NCBI GenBank assembly: GCA_934045075.1 | Contig: OW203725.1 | Span: 3,453,623 to 3,517,622, forward strand | Length of the DNA stretch: 64,000 nt | Source of the DNA: Yponomeuta sedellus | Taxonomy: Eukaryota > Arthropoda > Insecta > Lepidoptera > Yponomeutidae | Direction of reading: 5' to 3' | Part shown: positions 22,041-33,750 of the stretch, in pieces | Numbering within the stretch: the first letter of the stretch is position 1 | How the letters are laid out: each line of letters starts with the position of its first letter | Position numbers and translations under genes: made by a program | Notes under the pieces: model-generated | Databases searched by the model: none | What the model was told of the DNA's origin: nothing | What the model saw: the letters and a program-made list of their open reading frames with translations, nothing else

Positions 22041-22198
22041 AATGGCGCTTATAGGCGTGCACATAGAAGAACAGGGACATGTCTGTAAAATTTTGCTTTG
22101 CGCAGATTAATTTTGACAGCCGTATTCCGGTTCTTCTATGGCCACGCCTGTAAGCGCCATCTATGAATTATTTTGTGAACGTGTGCTGAAAACGGCTC
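22041..22198. mobile_element. MITE P, copy 2 (left end missing)
   Basis: It shares atggcgcttataggcgtgca and the right terminus gtgctgaaaacggctc with the copies at 2142 and 33751. The outer left ~30 bp are absent. Confidence 0.7.
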
Positions 22199-23328
22199 AT
22201 TATATTTAGCCAGCCGACACAGTATCTTGAACAAAGTGGCCAATTTTATGTAAGTAGGTACTTCATTGACTCACTGCAGGTACAAACTTGGTTCATTTTT
22301 CTGCCGAACAATAGGCATCCTAACCGCAAACAAGCCAATTACGGTACAAAATAACGACTGCAGTGAAGCGGGCAGTATTGTTTATTATTACATATTTTAG
22401 GCGTTTATTTGGTCTTACAGTTACGTTTAGACGCAAAAGATTACACAACGCGCTGCGCGTCTACTGTGAAGTATTGTAGCGTACAAATTGAGAACTGCAT
22501 TTGTGCTGAAGTAGTTTGTGGCACGCTGTGTGTGGATCTTTAGAAAGATAATTTACATGTGTAACTATGTAATGTTACTACAAATTATGTTTTTTTTAAT
22601 GATCTTTTACTCCATTCCTTATTTAAAATTTTCATTGTTATAGGTTAACGGGAACTGGCCTTTTAAGTTTTAGTTGAATTTCATGTACAACATTTTTATT
22701 TAATGGGCAAGCTTTTAATTGCATTGACGCAAAATCTTGAACTTATAAAATATTCAAGAGACCATAGCTAAAAACAATACTTATTAGTTGTATTAGTTAT
22801 TTAATACTTACGAAGGACGTACTGAAGACAAAATGCTCCTATGAAATATCCGTTGCTGTTTTTTTTATGGTATTAACGAGTTTTGCCACAGACCGGTGTC
22901 GATAAAGTTTTGCTTTTCAACTTATTTTCTTATATCTGACAGAGCTTGACAGTCCTTGTATTTTTATTATTCTATAAAGGTAAGTAATATAACGGGAGCG
23001 CGCGTTCAATCACGTACGTCTGAACGCAGCTCTACCGAAATGAGCGGTTCAATCCTGCGGTTTGCATGGCTTTGGACGATTGCGTCTCCGCATCTGTTGC
23101 GGGCACCTGCATTTGACAGAAGATTCCAAAAAGTCCACAATAATAATAAAATTTTGCAGGTATCCTTTGTACCAAACAAAACTAGTTTGGATGCAAACAA
23201 TATTTAAAACAGACAGATTTGAGGTAGGTAGTTCTTGAATCTGAATAGGAAGTTAAAGACGTAATGGGCCGGACCAATAATCGAAAATAAGGAGCCTAAA
23301 AAAAAATTCCGGCATATAAGTAGACATA
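22199..23328. other. Unrecognised stretch
   Basis: It is AT-rich except 22990-23110 (for example acgggagcgcgcgttcaatc), which is open on both strands for 60-80 codons but has no recognisable motif. Confidence 0.4.
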
Positions 23329-23470
23329 CGACGGCCTGTGTGGCGCAGCAGTAGCGCATCTGCCTACCATGCAAGAGGTTCCGGGCTTGAACCTTGGGCT
23401 GGGGATAAAAAAACCTCAGGTTGGATGTTTACATGTTTGTGATTTTCCTGTTTAGTGCAAATATAAGTAA
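23329..23470 (+). mobile_element. Metulj-like SINE, 3' part deleted
   Basis: The tRNA-like head (ggcctgtgtggcgcagcagt ... gcttgaaccttgggctgggg) and gttggatgtttacatgtttg are present. The middle body is lost after ttttcctg. Confidence 0.7.
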
Positions 23471-23484
23471 ATAACTACTCCTAG

Positions 23485-23540
23485 ATGGAAGAGGATAGAA
23501 AAGAAGAGGCCAATGTCCAGCAGTGAACGAGTACAGGCTA
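23485..23540 (+). repeat. RTE-like LINE tail remnant
   Basis: gaagaggccaatgtccagca, then gtgaacgagtacaggcta, matches the 3' tail pattern of the RTE-like families. Confidence 0.5.
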
Positions 23541-23569
23541 ATTGTTTGATTAACTAACAATTTTTGTAA

Positions 23570-23742
23570 TAATATTGTTTAGTTGCGCCGACTACCCGTC
23601 AATCTTCTTTTCCGTCAATGTTTGTCTGGAAGAAATTGCTTTCAGTAATAAGGCTGTACTGCTATTTTTAAGTCTCTTATGTAATACCTGGTGTACATGC
23701 AATAAAGAATATTCTATCTATCTATCTAATTTTATCAACTAT
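23570..23742 (+). mobile_element. LINE 3' end with TCTA tail
   Basis: It shares gtctggaagaaattgctttc, taataaggc and gcaataaagaatattct with the reversed copy at 50085-50235. It ends in (TCTA)n. Such aataaag-plus-tandem ends are typical of Jockey/CR1-like 3' UTRs (inference). Confidence 0.7.
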
Positions 23743-24388
23743 TTACTTAAGAAAATGTGAAACAAATCGTCTCTGACCATAATTTCTCAAGTCATCCATC
23801 CAACTTAATACATCAGTATTGTTTTCTATATTTAATTTACCACTATCCTGATAGCTATGAAGTTATTTGTTATCAGTCTTAAACTATTATCCATTTCATT
23901 GCTTAAAGTAAAAATCTTTGTCCCTATTCTTTTTTCAGAGTTTTAAAATATTGAAAACATAAGAAATTATTTAAAAAAATAATACACCCGGGGGAAATGT
24001 AACTGGCAAGAAGTATACCATAGACAACGAGCCATTTAAAATCCGAGCGTCGGCGTCCATTATTTTCTGTTCATTGGAAGCCTACAATTTCACACCACTC
24101 GCTTCCCTGACCGTATATTAGCGAAGAAATACTCACCAACCGGGCGATAAATTAGTGATTGTCGCAAATTATTCTACACTTTAAAGCCATTAAATTATTA
24201 CTTATTAGTGGCGCATAAAAGAAAAAAGGAGCTCTTTAAAAACGAGCTTAGCATTTAAGAAAGTATCGTTACAGAACGACAATGGTGCAAGTTGTATGAA
24301 GCCGTCAATTTCAATGAGTAATCGCCATGAGACGGAATCAGGAGGGTCGTGACGTCAAGAATTAATAAGTATTGTAAACGACGCTAAC
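23743..24388. other. Unrecognised stretch
   Basis: No repeat termini or coding evidence was seen. Confidence 0.4.
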
Positions 24389-24401
24389 ACATGGGGCAGG
24401 T

Positions 24402-24739
24402 TATACTCTTTTTAGTGCACTAACCCGTGCTAAGGACAATTTTAAAAACCTATTTGGAGGCTAAAAATTCCACCCATGCCGGGATTCGAACTCGCGACAT
24501 CTGGCTACCCGTACCAGCGCTCTTTCCAACTGAGCTAATGGGTGACTCACCAGCATCAGTGAAATTTCGAACCTCTTTACAATATTCTCTGTATTACGTA
24601 CAGGCAGTGACATCTGGCTGAAGTAATTTGCATCACTTGCAGCCTCGAGTACCTACTTTGCAGTTAGGTTTTTGCGGAATGATATCGCTGTACCCACATG
24701 ATTATACTCTTTTTAATGCACTAACCCATTAATATTGTT
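24402..24739 (-). mobile_element. TRL-308 complete unit with 13-bp TSD
   Basis: The perfect direct repeat acatggggcaggt lies at 24389-24401 and 24740-24752. The element begins tatactctttttagtgcact and, after one full cycle, repeats the same start (tatactctttttaatgcact) before ending, so it carries ~25-bp terminal direct repeats. It contains one antisense tRNA-like module. Confidence 0.9.
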
Positions 24740-24752
24740 ACATGGGGCAGGT

Positions 24753-25421
24753 AACAATATTATCCCACCAAAACAGAACTGCAAAAAACTGGCCAACTTT
24801 CAGTCTCAAAAATATATACTGTGTTGTTATCATTGCGTTAATGAAAATTAGCGAAATTAGCAGTGTTTTGTATAAACGTGGAAAAAAATTGTGTGCCTCT
24901 TATATCTAGAATTTTAGACCATATCAGATAACCTTGAGTATTTTTAATGACTTTTGCTATATTAAGATGTCGTGGTTTTTTACAACTTTTGCTGACTTTT
25001 TCCATAGTTTCCTCTGTAGACACTATTTATGTTTCAAATTTCAAAGGTCTAGTTCAATAAGAAATAATCTAGAGATGGACCATCTGTCATTGAATGTATG
25101 AGTTAGGGAGTTAGCCAGGGTGTACTAAAAAACTGCAAGAACTGGATGCATGACCTAGCAATGTTTCGTTTCGGTAACCTTAATAATACAGGAACTTTTT
25201 AGTCCTGTGGCATAGATGGAATTGGTTAATTTAAATTATTCTAATTGCCGGTCAGCCGACAACTTGGCCAGGCCCTCTCTGATCGCTTTGATTACGTCTT
25301 ATAAGCGTACGCAGATATGGAAATAGACCCAGACTAAGGCCACTCAGGCCTATTAAGTGGAGGTAGGTATCTATACTTAGTAGACCTATGTTCCTGAATG
25401 ACCATCGATATCGATTCGATA
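24753..25421. other. Unrecognised stretch
   Basis: Nothing recognisable. A 61-codon minus frame (24838-25023) has no motif. Confidence 0.4.
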
Positions 25422-25728
25422 TCATCCCTTGTGTATCTCCACTGCTGGGGCACGAGTCTCTTACTGCATTGCAGGTGGAGGATTGTAAGACAGTGGCGGG
25501 CCTTACTGTTAGAAGTTATCAAGCCGCCCACAAGGCGTTTGACATGGCTTAATGACTGCCATTACATATCAGCTGGCACCAATGCCTTAACGTGCTTTGC
25601 AAAGAAAAGAAAATGCCACTAACGGTAGTCACGGGACCCATCCTGCACCAGACCGCACCTGTTGTTGCTTAACTCAAGTGATTGATTCTAATCGCTCGGT
25701 TCGCCGAGGCCATGAGCGCCTCCCGCAT
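25422..25728 (-). mobile_element. 5S-SINE with internal deletion
   Basis: The minus strand preserves the head (gcgctcatggcctcggcgaa), box-A-like gagttaagcaacaacaggtg and the body. The segment between tgcaggaag and the ccaccaa block is deleted (gcattgcaggtggaggattg joins them). Confidence 0.75.
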
Positions 25729-27268
25729 GTTCCCGAACGATCATGATTAATTAGTTCCCCGGTTGGACCTTGAAATCGTATCCTCACACAGTCGACATCA
25801 TAAAGGACTTTTCGTGCACTATATCGTTACCGACGAAATTGCAAAAACAATGTAAAGGTAGACCTGTTGTCAACTGTACAGTACACTAGCTCTTCCACGT
25901 CGTGGCAACCTTTTAAATAGTGGAATTTTTGTTATATATTTAAGTGTTTGTGGTTATTTGTGGGCTACGTCCCCTTGCCACAAAAGACCACAAATTATTT
26001 GGCATCAATTCCTTTTAAATTTCTCGAGCCAAAGATCGCCGGTAGCCAAATAAAACATCATTCATTAGAGTCCAAACCAGGGTTGCCAGCTCCCGTTTTG
26101 TATTTTAGAGGATTCAATGAAGAATTTTAATATACATCATTGTTTTCAAGCAAATTCATCGGCTGTAATAAAATTATATTCCTTTAAAATGCAAACTGTA
26201 TTTATAATAAAAAAAGGTTTTGTTTTTCTTTTAGTATCACATGATAGGTATGAGGCAAGTGGCCAACATTAGTGTCTGCTTACTCGTTTATGAGTTGGAC
26301 GTAAGTTATGTAATGCTACGTTGCATTATTATTTTATTTATTATTATATAATAACAACTTACAGTTACCCAAAACGCTCTTACTGTTACAATATATTTCT
26401 ATTGAAGGCACACTTTACTCACTACATAAGTGTAATCTTAAATGTACAACAATATTATATATAGAGTCTACAATGGTGTCAACTTTTTGGACCTCATAAA
26501 AATATTAAGATATTGCTATGCTAACAACTTGTTTGTGTTCACCACGCGCCACCCTGCACTATGCGCGTTTATTTTCAACAAATATTTTTTTATTTATCAA
26601 CTGTCAAATAGAAAAAAAAAACAAACCGAAAAGATTTTTTATACGATTTTTTTAATGAAAACCAGCCAAATGCGAGTAAGACAAGCGATATTGTAGGTTT
26701 CGTTGTTGAATAGATTAGTCTTTCACTACTTACAATAAGTATTTTTGTATATTGAAAAGATTCAAGATTCTTGTTCGCAGAACTATGATTTGCCAGATAG
26801 GTACTACAGCATTGATGTTGCACATGAAAACCAAAATTGCATAAAATCATCTACTTTTGATTTGTCGAGATATTTAGATAAATCTGAGAGCAACATATTC
26901 GAAAAAAAAGTTTGCTCAATATATAACCTCAATGAACCTATTGCCAATCTGCGGTTATTAAGCCCTTACTCTCTCTGGGAAAAGTGTCACTGTAACGCCT
27001 ATGCCTTACAGTGGGACGTAGGTATCTTGGCTACATTATTATTATAATATACAGCTTCTAGTTGCCATTTTTCAGAAATAAAAAATAAAAAAACTGGGTG
27101 CTAACTAGCAACCCTGGGCCAAGCCCACATCCGGAGCGATCCATCCGAATTGTAACAAATGGCGTTCACGCCCCGCCCCTTAGGAGAAAAGACAATGGAG
27201 GAAAAAACGGAAAAAGAACTCTACATAATAGAATACCGAAGAAATCCTAGTAATGTTATACGATATAC
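25729..27268. other. Unrecognised AT-rich stretch
   Basis: A 100-codon plus frame at 26745-27047 includes NYDLPDRYYSIDVAHENQNC, but I recognise no family. Its last third overlaps a segment resembling 6398-6440. There are no splice or promoter signals that I would trust. Confidence 0.35.
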
Positions 27269-28098
27269 TATCTGTCAGCTTTTAGAATATACCTCGGGCT
27301 CTAGAGTAGGGTTCGGTTTTCGCCCAAAGCACACGAGTGTAATACTACTTCCTGATCTGTTTAAAACTTTTCTTCACTATTTTGGAAAGTTATGTAAAGT
27401 TATGTGTCATATTAGGTCCGATATTTCTATTATACTAATATATCCGATTCTATCCGAAAGCTAATAGATTGTATTATGTGAGGTACGGCTTTTCTTAAAA
27501 TCCAACGTGAAGCAAGTCATTAGCACTTCGTGATCAAGTACTAATTTTTAATGGTCTTGTAATAACATTTATTTGATGTACAGGATTGTAAAGTTGCTTT
27601 TTAACTGGACGCTCAATTTTGATAACCGAGCAAGCGGACACAGCGAGTGATTAAAAAATTAGAATCCTGAGCGCTAGCGATGAAAGCAAATGAAACAAAA
27701 AAAATCACCAAGAAGATTCCGAGTCTGAGTTTTTAACAAATCAAAAAAAGGTTGTATAATAAATTCGGCACCATGGAGGTAGAAGTAAATTGAATTTAGA
27801 ACATCGTGTGCACTAAGTTTGTGAATTGAAAAAGTGTACCTATCTTGTGATTGTAAGCGTTTTTTTTTTGCATTTAGTCATTTCCTCGCTGAGGTGGAAT
27901 GAAAAGTTACGTGTTGCACTAGAGTGCAAAGATTTTTCACCTCGTGCTCTTTTGATTCCCTCGCTAACGCTCAGGATTCTAATTTTGAATCACTCGCTGC
28001 GCTCGTGATTCAATTTTAGAATCCTTCGCTTGCTCGGTCATCAAAATTGAAGACGCGGTTAAAAAGCAACTTTGCACTCTTGTATAACAAATAACTAT
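27269..28098. mobile_element. Relative of the 17-kb MITE with a long inverted partner
   Basis: 27269-27690 matches 17041-17420 (gtcagcttttagaatatacctcggg). Then 27955-28098 is the reverse complement of 27564-27685 (blocks gcgctagcga/tcgctaacgc, gagcaagcg/cgcttgctcg, aaagttgctttttaac). The result is a foldback with an unrelated AT-rich loop of ~270 bp. Confidence 0.65.
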
Positions 28099-28129
28099 AG
28101 TGCAAAAGCGTCAACATTGAAGATAATGC

Positions 28130-28195
28130 TGTTAGCATTAAGTTCGCCTTTGTACTTTTTAATTTGTCTTAATAGTGAAATAAAGAATTTTAATG
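28130..28195 (+). repeat. LINE-type 3' end
   Basis: The sequence attaagttcgcctttgtact and a downstream aataaagaattttaatgatg match a 3'-end signature that recurs at 30836-30900 and in each unit of the 36-kb array. Confidence 0.5.
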
Positions 28196-28287
28196 ATGAG
28201 AATAACATTTTGTTGTACAGATAAGTTCTTTTTTCAAATCATAGCTTTTTTAACTTTTAATAGGTACCAAATTATACTGATGAATTA

Positions 28288-28380
28288 CAGTGGTCTGAGG
28301 TGGCCCAGGACAGAAAACTCTAGACTGAATTGGGAGAGACCTTTGCCCAGCAGTGGAATGCAAACATAGAGTCTACGTAA
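28288..28380 (+). pseudogene. RTE-like LINE ORF C-terminus
   Basis: Translation reads QWSEVAQDRKL, a stop, then TELGETFAQQWNANIEST and a terminal stop. The pattern W..AQDR..W..L..F.QQW is the C-terminal signature of RTE-like endonuclease-reverse transcriptases in insects. The internal TAG shows it is dead. Confidence 0.7.
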
Positions 28381-28455
28381 AAAAAAAGAATTATACTGCT
28401 TTTTATAAGCAATATCCATTAGACGACAGAGGCTTCTTTAAACATTTGTGAACAC

Positions 28456-28764
28456 AGTGCTTAGTGCGAGTTTGACAAATCCAATCGAATAACTTTACTA
28501 CCGCGTTAATCGAGCATTGAGTAGTGAGTATGAGTAAGTTAACCGTTCGAACTGGCAAAACGCTGTCACAGTACAACTCGCACTCGCGTTTATTCGTGTT
28601 TTGGCTGGTAAACGTGTTCACTTCTCAACGTAAACCATTACAACTCGCACTCAGCAATTTTAATTTCCATACTTGTCGCTAGGTGGCGCTTCCTCGATGC
28701 CATAGAAATATGAGTTTACGTTAACGCGATCGAGTACCTAGTTAAAAAACTCGCACTAAGCACT
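28456..28764. mobile_element. MITE with 18-bp perfect TIRs
   Basis: agtgcttagtgcgagttt at 28456-28473 is the exact reverse complement of 28747-28764. Further actcgcactc motifs lie inside. It is 309 bp, non-coding, and no clear TSD is visible. Confidence 0.8.
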
Positions 28765-29632
28765 CTGGTTTTCCTACTTCAAGAGCAACGGTTTCATCAT
28801 TCACTGTGGTAAATTTCGATTCTCAATAAAGATATTTGTATATTTGTACCCAGTTAAAAAAATTTGGCACATAGGCGAGTTTAATGCAACTTAGCATTAC
28901 CTATCATCTAACCTAAGTGATTGATTAAGTTTCGTACATGACTATGCATGACATTTAATCATGCATAATGTTAACATAATCATGCGCGTGGTACCACGTG
29001 ACGCATAGATGAATTCGTGAAATAGCTCAGATAATACTTATACATACATTTATTTATTTTAAGATAAGTACATGAGAAAAACGTAGCTACAATAAAGTGA
29101 TGATAACGCTACGAATAAAAAATTGTATTATGTGAAAAAACCCGACTATATCGGATGGAATTTGAAACAACGCTGCTCCGAAAAACTCACTTTAATAGGT
29201 ATTTATTCTCTTTTAATTATTATAATTTAAAATATAAATATGAACTAATCATTGTCTGAAATAAATAAATCCACTGTGAATGAACTCCAATTCGTAAAGT
29301 TTTTTCCTTATATTTGTTATAGATAAAAAGTGTAGTTATAGTAACAATACCACTCGCTTATTGTGAAGGAAAACATCGTGAGGAAACCTGAGTGTGTGAA
29401 GTTTTCAAATACTTCAGTGCTTGAATTCGTCAATCCGTAGTGAGCACGCGCCAATGGTTGACTACTAGTAGGAAATGGTAACGGCACTAAATCTGCACTT
29501 TTTTATATTAGTTATTTGTATAATGCCATAAAAATATTAATAAATTAATTCGAAAAGTCTTACAGTTAACGACGTACGCATACGGGTACACGATTCGGAT
29601 TATAATAAAATAAAAAGTAACAAAGGTACCTG
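28765..29632. other. Mostly unrecognised; LINE-C scrap at 29363-29465
   Basis: gtgaaggaaaacatcgtgag at about 29363 is the conserved LINE-C block, in plus orientation with ~100 bp of associated 3' sequence. The rest is AT-rich without features. Confidence 0.5.
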
Positions 29633-29647
29633 AATCAGTTTAGATTA

Positions 29648-29810
29648 AAAACCTATTTAGAGGCTAAAAATTTCACCCATGCCGGGATTCGAACCCGCAA
29701 CCTCTGGCTATCCGTGCCAGCGCTCTACCAATTGAGCCAATGGGCGACTCACGGCATCAGTGAAATTTCGAACCTCTTTACAATATTCTCTGTATTACGT
29801 AAAATAGTGT
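29648..29810 (-). mobile_element. Minimal TRL-308 insertion (163 bp), 15-bp TSD
   Basis: The perfect repeat aatcagtttagatta at 29633-29647 and 29811-29825 brackets the element. In tRNA-sense orientation it starts acactattttacgtaatac, contains the tRNA-like module and stops at cctctaaataggtttt. The ~145 bp of unit body seen in the arrays is absent, so this may be the mobile core. Confidence 0.9.
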
Positions 29811-29825
29811 AATCAGTTTAGATTA

Positions 29826-31945
29826 GATTAGAATTCCTTGTTTCAACCCCAGGAAGCAAAACACATTAAAAGCTCACATATCTAAGCTTAAAAAGTGTTT
29901 TTCTTTTGCCAAAGACTTAAGGCCTTATTTGTAAAATAGCGATTCCTGTAACTAAAGCAATATACTCAGAGACAGTTTTTTTTATTTGTGGTTGCTTCTT
30001 ATTCTTGTAACACCTCTACCATAGACTATTTTAATCAACGTAAATTGTATATTTTATATCAAAGTGTTTTTATAAAAAAAAAAGTTGCAAAAAATGCACT
30101 TCTATCCTCATTTACAATCTTTTAATCCATCAACCATGAAATCTCTATGACAGTCTTTTAATATTATTTTTTTGTTAAAGGATAACAAAGGCCCGTAAAG
30201 TTAAAATATTAACCCTTTGGCCCAATCCCGGGACGGGTGTGATAAATACAGGGTGTCAGTAACTTTTACATCCTGGGGGTCTACTTAGAAATGCGAGCAT
30301 AGTTTACCTTTATAACAAGTGAAATTGTTATTATTGCCAACAAATATTTAATGAAGTACAATGACTAAAATAAATCTATACAACTGAATTTGGCAAAAGG
30401 TTTTATGCTCAGCTTAAAGTTCTTAAAGAACATGTTCCACTGGTGACGCTGACTTTCAGTACAAAAATACTTAGCTAATAAAGACAAAACATTCAAATTA
30501 AACCTTTTAAATTTATACTTATGTGATTTTTCGTAATAGACTGGCAATGGCTTTATGATTACCAACGGGTTTAAGATTATAATATATTCAGTAAATGTGC
30601 CTTCGTAAAAGTCATTACTGTATTTCAAAGTTCAGATCCAAAAAAGTTAATCACGTGTGAAAAATAAATCTGATGAAGAATCTTTATAGCTTAACTACTT
30701 ACCACATAAGGGATTTTAATAGTTTGACTATTTACCCTTACTTACGTGATTTATTGTATGTGAACAGCAATTTATCTCAATTTGTTTAGTTGCAACTTGT
30801 ATACTTTTAAGACACATATTTAAGAGATATAAAATGTCTAGTATTAAGCTCGCCTTTAAACAAATTTGATTTTTAGTAAAATAAAGAATTTTCATTCATT
30901 CACTCATTCAAACATACAAAAGCCAACATTAATAACATTAGTTCAATAATGTATTCTAGAGAACGGAGTAGGGGCCCCGAGTCATTATGGCATTTAAATA
31001 ATTCTCAAGCAGGTCTGTTGTGATTTATGAATTTGTTATCCATGACGCGGGTCGGGATATCTGGAGGGTTAAGTTTTATAACTCCTGTTATTAATGTCCC
31101 TTTGGCAAATGCATAGATGCCTGATAGCGAAAGGGTTAAATAGGGTGGCTTTTTGCGATTCACTTCGGTTTATTTGCGGTCTGTTTTTTACAAAATTAAA
31201 AAAAACCCTGTTGGAGGCGTGTTTTCAATTCTTTTTTTAAAGATTTAATATGTTTTTTTTTATAATTATGGCTCTTCCTGTGTGAAACATGTTATCTTGC
31301 TGCCACAGTAAAATAGGTGAAAAAAAATATTTCAATTGTAGATTGTAAAAAAGCCAACAATATAATAATAGCGACACTTATTATCAAGTTTTTCGAATCT
31401 CAACGAAAATCCGAGTTATGTTGAGAACACTGCGTTAACCCTTTTTTCAAGATGGCGAAAACAGAACCTTGAAAATCAAAAGTTTTAATTCAAAAATTTG
31501 TATTCTATCACGAACTGAACAAGCATGCAAAATTTCATGTTGTAAATTTACAGAAAATGGTACAAATTTGGCTTTTAAAATTATCTAAACATATATATGA
31601 ACTTAAGTAAGAACGCGGAATTAATTACATCCAACGTATCTTCTTGAAAAGATTGTAGAGGACAAAGCGATACACTCAATATCGTTCAATGCGCTAACGA
31701 AAAGAATAAAACGCAGAGTAATTAAATTAAAACAGTCCAGTGATCGTACTGTCAAAATAAAAGATAAATAACTCTGGTTGCCTGGGGCCTGATACCAACA
31801 GCTGTGATTGGTGGCTAACCAAATTTGTGGTAAAAAATGCCCTGCACTTTTTTGTGCAGGGGAAAGCTTTGACGTGCATTCTGTTTCAGTTTCTCGGCTC
31901 CAGTGTCTTATATGTCGATTTATAGGTCATATAAAATCATTCAAT
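29826..31945. other. AT-rich stretch without recognised elements
   Basis: Only a LINE-type 3' end at 30836-30900 (attaagctcgcctttaaac ... aataaagaattttcattc) is assignable. An 87-codon minus frame (30365-30628) is AT-biased and has no motif. Confidence 0.45.
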
Positions 31946-31957
31946 AAGCGTGCTACT

Positions 31958-32164
31958 ACCGCTAGGGGCATTTTTCCGAGCGTTTCCGTGCTTCGCAAGG
32001 CACGTTAAGCCGTTGGTGCCGGCTATCATGTAATGGCTGTCGTTAAGCCATGCTGGTTTGATAACTTCTGACAGTACTGTCTTACAATCCTCCATCGACC
32101 CGGACTGAGCCCCCGTAGTGCAGTATGGCCTAACCTTCCTGCGATGCAAGAAGAGACCCGGGCG
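31958..32164 (+). mobile_element. 5S-SINE truncated at both ends, 12-bp TSD
   Basis: The perfect repeat aagcgtgctact lies at 31946-31957 and 32165-32176. The element starts at accgctaggggcatttttcc, 3' of the promoter, and stops at gaagagacccgggc, before the usual tail. The 158-codon minus frame over it (31937-32413) is SINE plus flank. Confidence 0.8.
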
Positions 32165-32176
32165 AAGCGTGCTACT

Positions 32177-32704
32177 GGACACGAATGAAGGGAAGATAAC
32201 TTCTCGATAAAAAACTGCATAGTGACGTTTTTTATAACGATACACATGCACATTTAAATGGACACTCGGAGCACTCGCTTTCCGCCGACTCGCTCGCCAA
32301 TTAATTCGATTCTCAAACAAAACGATTCCATTCGAATTACTCCTTTGATTCGATTTCGCTGCGCGCCCGCTAACACGTGGAGTTTTTTGGTTTTTAATTA
32401 ATAATAGGCACAAAGCCTTTAGGGTTGCGGAACGATTTTTTTTGTTGCATGTACATTTTATTGAGCGTCGCTAACTGTGTTGTCGCACAATTCAATTAAC
32501 AGCGGTGACGTTTGAAAACGTTAAAAAAAAGAATTTAATTTATGACAACTTTGTGAAGCGCAGTGGACTTTAGAACTCACTCGATGTTAGTTACAACAAG
32601 CTTTGTCAATCAATTTCGTAATAAAATAAAATTAAAAACTGACTGTGTTTGAACGCAACCAACAGGTCCACCACAGCCAGTTTGTTAAGTTATGAAAAAA
32701 TATG
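32177..32704. other. Unrecognised stretch
   Basis: 32260-32380 is GC-richer with ctcg-rich sequence. No motif or repeat family was recognised. Confidence 0.4.
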
Positions 32705-32885
32705 GCAATAGAGAAATTCGGAAATATGCATAGGCAAAGGCCATGGAGAAGTAAGTAGGCAAACGTAGTGTAGTACGCCCTTCAACTAGGTGGGATGACG
32801 ATCTGCGAAAAACTGCAGGCAGATGCTGGATGCGGCAAGCTGAAGACAGGGCGCTATGGCGCTCATTAGGGGAGGGCTATGGCTA
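32705..32885 (+). pseudogene. RTE-like LINE-B1 ORF2 C-terminal fragment
   Basis: It matches the minus-strand copy at 62787 (blocks gtgggatgacgatctgcgaa, cagatgctggatgcggcaag, gacagggcgctatggcgctc). It encodes the WDDDLRKT...RALWRSLGEGY region with frameshifts. The GAA tail is missing. Confidence 0.7.
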
Positions 32886-33255
32886 AGTAGTCAAATAAGT
32901 AGTAGTATACCCACCAAATTAATAATAAGGTGGTCCGCTAAGGAACTAACAGATGATTGTGATGACTAATGGCGCCTCATTAAACCGGGTGTTCTGAAAT
33001 ATATAAATAAAAATAAATAAAATATTATTTATTATAAAATTTCACAATTTATAAAAGGGTAAAGACCCCGTACCTACTAGGTAAAAACCTGTATTACGGA
33101 AAGTCCTGCTCTTTCGATTGCCATTGTGGAAAAAAAACAATTTCTTAAAATAGTGGAAAGTATACAGTTCGATATTACTTTTCAACAAAAGTTTAAAAGA
33201 ACTAAGAAAAGAAAAAATCTATCTTTATAGAAAAATAGTTGATAAATGGGTTTAA

Positions 33256-33362
33256 CCAACCCAACCCGGACTTGGCCCCCGTGGTAGAGTATGGCCTAAC
33301 CTTCCTGCGATGCAAGAAGAGTACTGTGCCCCAGCAGTGGGCACATAGAAGGGTTGATAACG
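33256..33362 (+). mobile_element. 5S-SINE 3' fragment, 12-bp TSD
   Basis: aaatgggtttaa at 33244-33255 and 33363-33374 flanks a 107-bp piece from aacccaacccggacttggcc to gaagggttgataacg. Frames on both strands here are SINE-derived. Confidence 0.85.
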
Positions 33363-33460
33363 AAATGGGTTTAAAATCTTTACTCTCATTGGGCTCCATA
33401 CATAAACACTCGTCACCAAATGATATCTTTTTTAAATATTGTATGGAATCAGGTGTTACT

Positions 33461-33640
33461 TTGTGGAAATCCATAATTACATTAAAATGTGAAAATTAAT
33501 TTGCTAAATTGCGCAAAAATCCCACAAGCACCATGCGGTTAGTTAATGCACCGCCCTCCCTCCCACTTTTTCAAGCAGAAGCAAGACACGAACACACTAC
33601 CACCGACACCAATACTTGTGTGAGAAAATACGCGACGCGT
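33461..33640. repeat. Reverse copy of the 4940-5163 element
   Basis: gaatcaggtgttactttgtg, caccgccctccctcccactt and caccgacaccaatacttgtg match the 5-kb element in reverse complement. The terminal inverted repeat is decayed. Both 60-75 codon frames here are incidental. Confidence 0.7.
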
Positions 33641-33750
33641 TTTGCCTCTCACACGAGGCATACTCAGGCTCACAAGTGCAAGAGCACTTGCACATTTTAA
33701 TGCTACCTTTTTTATACATCGTTTTTGCAGCGTCAGCACAATGTCTCGAA

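Noticed and set aside
31937..32413. 158-codon minus-strand ORF as a gene
   Set aside because: Much of it is an antisense translation of a TSD-flanked 5S-SINE plus flanking DNA.
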